Source: an uncultured Opitutia bacterium (lineage in GTDB: Bacteria > Verrucomicrobiota > Verrucomicrobiia > Opitutales > JABJCN01). From it: a stretch of 11,760 nucleotides of DNA. The notes under the pieces were generated by a model. That model searched no databases. It had not been told where the DNA came from and saw nothing but the letters and a program-made list of their open reading frames with translations. A program made the translations under genes and the position numbers. Where the stretch lies: positions 1-11,760 of the forward strand of contig CAJWSN010000023.1 in NCBI GenBank assembly GCA_913046175.1, read 5' to 3'. Positions 7,843-11,760 of this stretch are shown one piece after another (the first letter of the stretch is position 1; each line of letters begins with the position of its first letter).

Positions 7843-10758
7843 TTAATGTCTGCCCATTTTGGCTTTTCGACGGAAGTGCCAGCCGATCGCAAGCAGCAGT
7901 GGAGCCAGGAGCCACAGGGGAGGTTCTGGGTTTTCCATGAATTCCAGCTCGGGGTTCTGAGCCAGTTTCTTTTTTTCAGACAACTCAAGGGCTTTCCATT
8001 GGGCATGATTCTCGACCACGATGAATGTAGTGAGGCGCGAGAGAATCCCCAGTTTTTTACTTTTCACCACGATGTTCCGCTGTTGTCGGGCTCTCTCTTG
8101 CGGGTTTAGCTTCGCGGTTGTGCCGCGCAGAAGCAGTTCTGCGGCGTTGGAGTACATGCTGTTCGGAGCGAAGGCCACCACGGAGGGAACAGCTGTCCAC
8201 GCATCCGTATCCGGGTCGTAAACCTCCAAGGGTGAGTTTGCCTCTGCACCTTGAAAGTGGGCGGCTAGTCCCTGCCCATGCTCCAGGGCCAACGGGCGTA
8301 TAATCCCCCCTTTGCGCAGGAGCACCACCGGTGAAATCCCTTGTTCCGGATGATCCGGGGTGAAGCGGGCCTGCAGCTCTTCCATGGAGAGGTCTTGGGT
8401 GATGAAATCTTCATGGTGGAGAACGGTTTGCAGGATGGGGACCCGCAGCGCTTTCGCCGTTTCCCCGGAATCCAGGAAATTTTTCCTGTAGCGGTGCAGT
8501 GCACGTGCTTCTGACAGGCTCTTTAGGAGACCTCCACGCGCCGGCAGGGCCTCAAGTTGTGTCTCGTTCAAATGATGCTTCAGTTCCTGCAAAAGCGCGG
8601 GTTGTGGGATCAATTCCTGATAATCGTAATTGGCCAGGGACAGGGTGAAGTCCTGGACTTCTGAAAATTTCCGGGCTTCTTCGCGGATTTTTTCGAGGGT
8701 TTCCTCGGCTTCCCCCTCGCTTTTGCGGGATCGGTCGACGTTGAAGTGCAGGTAGGGCGTGCGCATGACCCAGGGAAGGGTTTCGCGAACTATGGGCGGC
8801 ACCACTGCCATTGCCCCCGCAGCGGTATCCGCAAGATAGATTCCGGGTGGTTCCACGGGTTCGCCGAGGTCAAGGACTTCGTCGCCGATCGTTATACGGG
8901 GCTTCCAGCCTTGGGGGTATAGGAATTCAATTTCCGTGGTGCGGATTTTGTCTCCTGAGAGGGGATCCGAAGAGAAGGGAAACACTCTTAACTTCAAGTC
9001 GGTCGGTGTCTCATAGGTTACAATCCCCGGGTCACGCCTCTCAAAATCACGGATCATCTTGTAGACCCACATTGCGGTCTTGGCCTCAAACAGCCGACCA
9101 GGAACGCGCTCCTTGCCCACATGCAGCCAATAGCCCGAAATAAAAACACCTTCAGGCATGCGGATCGTGGTCACGAACTCATTCTGGTCCTGACCGGTAT
9201 TGTTCAATTTCAATACTGTGCGTGTTCGCACAAGGCCATCCACTTGCTCATGGAGAACCTCGGGGATGCTCATTTGCACCTTGTGATCAAATTTGCGCGG
9301 GGTCGGTGCGTTCCAGCGGTCACCGGATCTTCGGCTCCAGAAATCCCTGCCTGAATCGTGACTTTCCCTACTCCACTTCTCTCCGTGGAAGGCACCGTAG
9401 ATGCGTTGCATCTTCTCGTCAGGAAGGGTCAGGTTGTTGAAGACAAACCAGGCGTAGAAATCTGACAGGTAGGGGAGATGCCTGCCGCTTTTGTAGTCCC
9501 CAAAACGTCGAATGGAGCGAAGGGTCAGGGATCGGCTTCCGGAGAAGCTGGAGGTTTCATCCAGGTCGGGTGAAAGCACGTGATGGATGCCCTCATGAAG
9601 GAACTGGCGGTCCAGATAGGACTGTGTGATGTACCATGCCGGGAGCAGGAGGATGAGCCCCCCCGTAAGTGCCTTTTGCCGATAACCGCCCTTGGGGAAG
9701 AGGTCACGAAATCCTTGGACAAGAGTCCCGCTGTGCACAATGAAAAGCACGATTGGTGAAAGGATCAGGAACCCGGTCCCGATCGCCACCACGGCCACAA
9801 TGGCCAAAGGCAGGAATGGCAGGAAAACCAAAAAGAAGTAAATACTGAAAGGGTAGCATACACATCGTAGCCCGAACAGGATCCGTTTGGCAGTTTTGCC
9901 TTGAGGGCTTGGCAGGCAAAGCAGGATTCCGTTGGCAATGGTGAACAGGTAGATGTCCGGAATCTGGAAATCCACTGGAAACGGAATTTTCCTGTTGAGG
10001 AGCAACCCTCCGATTGGAAATATCAGGGTGAAGGCTGCCTTCAGGAAGGTGTGGACCACCCTCATGTTTTTTGTTCCGCGCAGGATAATCAGCGCGAGGC
10101 GAACCACCCCGAGGAACATCAGGATACCGCAGGCAACGAGCAAAAATACGGTGAGCACACGGCTGGCACCCTGAAACCAATGTGCATCCCCCCCGGACTC
10201 AAGAAGGGTAAGGGTCAGAAAAAAGAAGGTCGGTGCCAGGATGATTGCCAGGAGGGTGCAGACCACGTCCGCTGGACGGTTCATAGGCAAATGAATCCCG
10301 GCGAAGGAGAGAAGCCCGTAAAATGCCGGAACCATGCAGAAGGTGTATTGGTATCCCCAGATTCCGGAGGTCGGTGCGAACCATTCGTTGCCCCAGTTGG
10401 TGAATCCTGCCATGGCCGAGTGTCCCATCCAGAGATGAAGAACCTGAATCACGAGAATCCCCAACCCAATCCATGGGTGTATATCTTTCTTGTTTTGCTG
10501 AAAGAATCCAAATGCGATGGCCACCATGCTTAGGTTTGCAATGTTCAGTCCCAGCAGGAAACGGAAGCCTTCGCGGGCCTCTTCCTCGAGGTCCGGTCCA
10601 TGAATGGAGTAAAGGAACAGGTTGCAGGCCAGCAGGATGCCAATGGGCAAGCCCCAGGCCCACAGCAGGAAGACAGGTCTCCTCGTGAATCCCGGCATCA
10701 ATTCCCCGGGCGGGCGGGAATCCTTTGCCGGCGGATGTTCAGGATTGTTTTCGTTCAT
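7843..10758 (-). CDS. Polytopic VIT-domain protein with PEP-CTERM-like sorting tail (MSEP-CTERM/XrtN-partner type)
   Basis: This 971-residue protein is the likely substrate of the exosortase encoded just upstream. Residues ~28-380 contain about ten hydrophobic membrane segments (e.g. 29-50, 70-86, 97-113, 165-187, 201-228, 240-254, 298-345, 365-378). Residues ~490-620 resemble a vault/inter-alpha-trypsin (VIT) domain: paired beta strands, a TTIRMPEGVFISGYWL segment, then AKTAMWVYKMIRDFERRDPGI. The C-terminal region has GILSRLTTFIVVENHAQWKAL (904-924), as seen near the end of VIT proteins sorted by exosortases. The tail is tripartite: MENPEP (941-946), a hydrophobic stretch (947-960) and a basic end (HFRRKAKMGRH). 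From memory, MSEP-CTERM proteins share this length and layout. Translation starts inside the exosortase gene (20-nt overlap) with no Shine-Dalgarno sequence, so the two are probably coupled. The molecular role is unknown. Confidence 0.85.
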   Translation of the reverse strand: MNENNPEHPPAKDSRPPGELMPGFTRRPVFLLWAWGLPIGILLACNLFLYSIHGPDLEEEAREGFRFLLGLNIANLSMVAIAFGFFQQNKKDIHPWIGLGILVIQVLHLWMGHSAMAGFTNWGNEWFAPTSGIWGYQYTFCMVPAFYGLLSFAGIHLPMNRPADVVCTLLAIILAPTFFFLTLTLLESGGDAHWFQGASRVLTVFLLVACGILMFLGVVRLALIILRGTKNMRVVHTFLKAAFTLIFPIGGLLLNRKIPFPVDFQIPDIYLFTIANGILLCLPSPQGKTAKRILFGLRCVCYPFSIYFFLVFLPFLPLAIVAVVAIGTGFLILSPIVLFIVHSGTLVQGFRDLFPKGGYRQKALTGGLILLLPAWYITQSYLDRQFLHEGIHHVLSPDLDETSSFSGSRSLTLRSIRRFGDYKSGRHLPYLSDFYAWFVFNNLTLPDEKMQRIYGAFHGEKWSRESHDSGRDFWSRRSGDRWNAPTPRKFDHKVQMSIPEVLHEQVDGLVRTRTVLKLNNTGQDQNEFVTTIRMPEGVFISGYWLHVGKERVPGRLFEAKTAMWVYKMIRDFERRDPGIVTYETPTDLKLRVFPFSSDPLSGDKIRTTEIEFLYPQGWKPRITIGDEVLDLGEPVEPPGIYLADTAAGAMAVVPPIVRETLPWVMRTPYLHFNVDRSRKSEGEAEETLEKIREEARKFSEVQDFTLSLANYDYQELIPQPALLQELKHHLNETQLEALPARGGLLKSLSEARALHRYRKNFLDSGETAKALRVPILQTVLHHEDFITQDLSMEELQARFTPDHPEQGISPVVLLRKGGIIRPLALEHGQGLAAHFQGAEANSPLEVYDPDTDAWTAVPSVVAFAPNSMYSNAAELLLRGTTAKLNPQERARQQRNIVVKSKKLGILSRLTTFIVVENHAQWKALELSEKKKLAQNPELEFMENPEPPLWLLAPLLLAIGWHFRRKAKMGRH

Positions 10759-11296
10759 TCGAATCGACGTGTTTTTTCCATATCCAGATGAAGGCCGTCA
10801 ATGTGCAGATTGTCATGCTTGTACCCGTGACAAGGTGAGCCGCGGGCTGTAGGTTTCCGGGAATGAAATGCATGGTGTGCACGCGGACGTGGAAGGCACA
10901 CAGAATACGGGCCGTGTTCACAAGGATGGCGATTCCTGTCACGATTGGCAGGCCCAGAAAAACCATGATGATTTTCCGGTGCCTGCCCCGTTCAGGTTTT
11001 CCCCAGGCGAGGAAAGCACCGAGCATGCAGAGCAGGGTGAAGTAAGTGTAGCCACTGCAGCCCTCATGCACGATGTTGCCAATTGGTTGGGTGAGGAGTC
11101 TCCATTGCCCATCCAATGCCTCGACTGGACAGCCCAGGAAACCTGCGGCCAGATGGGCAGAGCCACAGGCAAAGGGCCAAAGCTTGACCTGCGGAAACGT
11201 CCACGCCGTCGCTTGCAGAATGCCGCACGTCAGGAAAACCGCAAGGAGTTGAACGTGCAGGGTGGGCTTTTGGCTGATGCTGGACGATTGGCTCAT
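10739..11296 (-). CDS. Exosortase/archaeosortase family transpeptidase (XrtK/XrtN-like, small)
   Basis: This 185-residue integral membrane protein has about five to six hydrophobic segments. The exosortase catalytic triad is visible: Cys in HEGCSGYTYF (C80), Arg in VNTARIL (R130) and His in AAHLVTG (H154), each at the start or end of a membrane helix as the family requires. Exosortases cleave PEP-CTERM-type tails at the outer face of the inner membrane and pass the substrate on to an envelope or extracellular attachment. The small size lacks the extra C-terminal domain of EpsI-fused forms, and the overlap with a single large VIT-domain substrate points to a dedicated enzyme-substrate pair. 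Start: I use ATG 11296; an in-frame TTG at 11302 adds two residues, and neither has a good ribosome-binding site. Subfamily assignment (XrtK or XrtN) is from memory of the pairing and needs profile scoring. Confidence 0.9.
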   Translation of the reverse strand: MSQSSSISQKPTLHVQLLAVFLTCGILQATAWTFPQVKLWPFACGSAHLAAGFLGCPVEALDGQWRLLTQPIGNIVHEGCSGYTYFTLLCMLGAFLAWGKPERGRHRKIIMVFLGLPIVTGIAILVNTARILCAFHVRVHTMHFIPGNLQPAAHLVTGTSMTICTLTAFIWIWKKHVDSNERKQS

Positions 11297-11389
11297 TCCC
11301 AAATGCTAGGGCAGCAAGATTTTGCAGTTTGTCCATAAAGGCAAGGAAGTCGTTCAAAATTCATGCTGAAAACCTGACCCCTGGTTTTT

Positions 11390-11449
11390 TGTCTCATTGT
11401 TCCGCTTCATGTCCGGGTTAGACACGAGGAATATGGCAGAAATGAGACA
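11390..11449. repeat. Imperfect 60-nt palindrome / stem-loop in the exosortase-sulfatase intergenic region
   Basis: Outer arms TGTCTCATT (11390-11398) and AATGAGACA (11441-11449) are perfect 9-bp complements. Inside them, TTCC (11400-11403) pairs with GGAA (11428-11431), TC with GA, and TGTC (11410-11413) with GACA (11421-11424) around a 7-nt loop, giving about 19 bp in total with a 3-nt bulge, one mismatch and an asymmetric internal loop. No T-run follows it on either strand, so it is not a typical terminator. It may be an operator array, a structured 5' leader of the exosortase mRNA, or a mobile palindrome remnant. The 324 nt between the exosortase and sulfatase genes hold no convincing gene. 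Confidence 0.5.
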
Positions 11450-11508
11450 GAATCTAGAAAAATTCAGTCGTGCCGCTGGAGCTTCATTTGGATACTGGCG
11501 GATTTGGC

Positions 11509-11537
11509 TTGGAACAGGGCAATCTCTGTCGTGTAAT
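11509..11537 (+). promoter_or_regulatory. Candidate sigma-70 promoter for the sulfatase gene, with overlapping direct repeat
   Basis: TTGGAA (11509-11514) and TGTAAT (11532-11537) are separated by exactly 17 nt, giving a reasonable -35/-10 pair about 80 nt upstream of the sulfatase ATG. A direct repeat AATCTCTG (11521-11528 and 11535-11542, 14-nt period) overlaps the -10 and could be a regulator site. No Shine-Dalgarno sequence is seen before the ATG. The prediction comes from hexamer matching only. Confidence 0.45.
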
Positions 11538-11620
11538 CTCTGGTTCCATGTCCAAGTTTACCGTTTTCCCCGCTATTGATCCCACACCCAGACTTTAGAA
11601 ATTCAAACCCATCCCCTTCC

Positions 11621-11760
11621 ATGCGTACAATCCTTTTCCTCCTCATCCTGCCTGCCCTCCTATCGGCCAAGGCCAAGCGTCCAAACATAATTTTTATATT
11701 CACCGACGACCACTCTCCATTGGCTATCAGCGCCTATGGGTCAAAGATCAACAAGACACC
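11621..11760 (+). CDS. Secreted sulfatase, N-terminal fragment (continues past window)
   Basis: Forty-six codons are visible. Residues 1-16 (MRTILFLLILPALLSA) look like a Sec signal peptide, followed by KAKRPNIIFIFTDDHSPLAI, the first strand and metal-binding DD of the alkaline phosphatase-like sulfatase fold, where the two Asp residues coordinate calcium. AISAYGSKINKTP matches the usual continuation. Such enzymes hydrolyse sulfate esters, often on marine polysaccharides, in the periplasm or outside the cell. The CxPxR/SxPxR formylglycine motif lies beyond the window, so the catalytic type cannot be checked. The start ATG 11621 is set by the signal peptide; the leader has no Shine-Dalgarno sequence. 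The gene is divergent from the exosortase; functional linkage is unproven. Confidence 0.9.
   Translation, partial: MRTILFLLILPALLSAKAKRPNIIFIFTDDHSPLAISAYGSKINKT

Noticed and set aside
9901..10533. Open frame of 210 codons on the plus strand, antisense to the VIT-domain gene
   Set aside because: The translation is low-complexity and hydrophilic with no domain signal, and the opposite strand encodes membrane helices of a recognisable family.
11369..11390. AAAACC/GGTTTT hairpin with a T-run as a plus-strand terminator
   Set aside because: No plus-strand gene ends upstream of it, and the A/T-rich 6-bp stem is marginal.
11397..11579. 60-codon open frame between the exosortase and sulfatase genes
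   Set aside because: It overlaps the palindrome and promoter candidate, lacks a ribosome-binding site and has no recognisable features.

Overview
The window looks like a chromosomal segment of a PVC-superphylum bacterium, most likely a Verrucomicrobiota (Opitutae-like) member. This is an inference from gene content: an exosortase with a PEP-CTERM-like partner, a secreted sulfatase, a metal permease fused to a DtxR-type repressor as in chlamydial YtgCR, and several genes without a Shine-Dalgarno sequence. I could not test it phylogenetically. Base composition is moderate throughout. I see no IS element, CRISPR array or integrase.

Layout. (1) 1-2374, plus strand: the C-terminal tail of a DnaK-like chaperone, then groES and groEL, closed by a strong hairpin at 2346-2374 that probably serves both strands. 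(2) 2404-5453, minus strand: a three-gene metal-import operon in the order binding lipoprotein, ATPase, permease. The permease carries a C-terminal winged-helix and metal-binding DtxR/MntR module. A perfect 20-bp palindrome (5476-5495) lies just upstream of the first gene. Transporter, sensor and operator therefore form a self-contained candidate feedback loop. (3) 5611-6624, minus strand: metF (5,10-methylenetetrahydrofolate reductase), preceded by tRNA-Pro(CGG) only 16 nt upstream. (4) 6849-7820, plus strand: a Gfo/Idh/MocA-type oxidoreductase. (5) 7843-11296, minus strand: a small exosortase gene overlapping by 20 nt a 971-residue polytopic membrane protein with a VIT-like domain and an NPEP-TM-basic C-terminal sorting tail. 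(6) 11621-end, plus strand: the start of a secreted sulfatase, divergent from the exosortase across a 324-nt region with an imperfect stem-loop and a promoter candidate.

The two items most worth attention are the permease-repressor fusion with its likely operator, and the exosortase/VIT-protein pair. The pair resembles the dedicated one-substrate exosortase systems (XrtK/MSEP-CTERM or XrtN/VIT), whose biological role is, as far as I know, unresolved.
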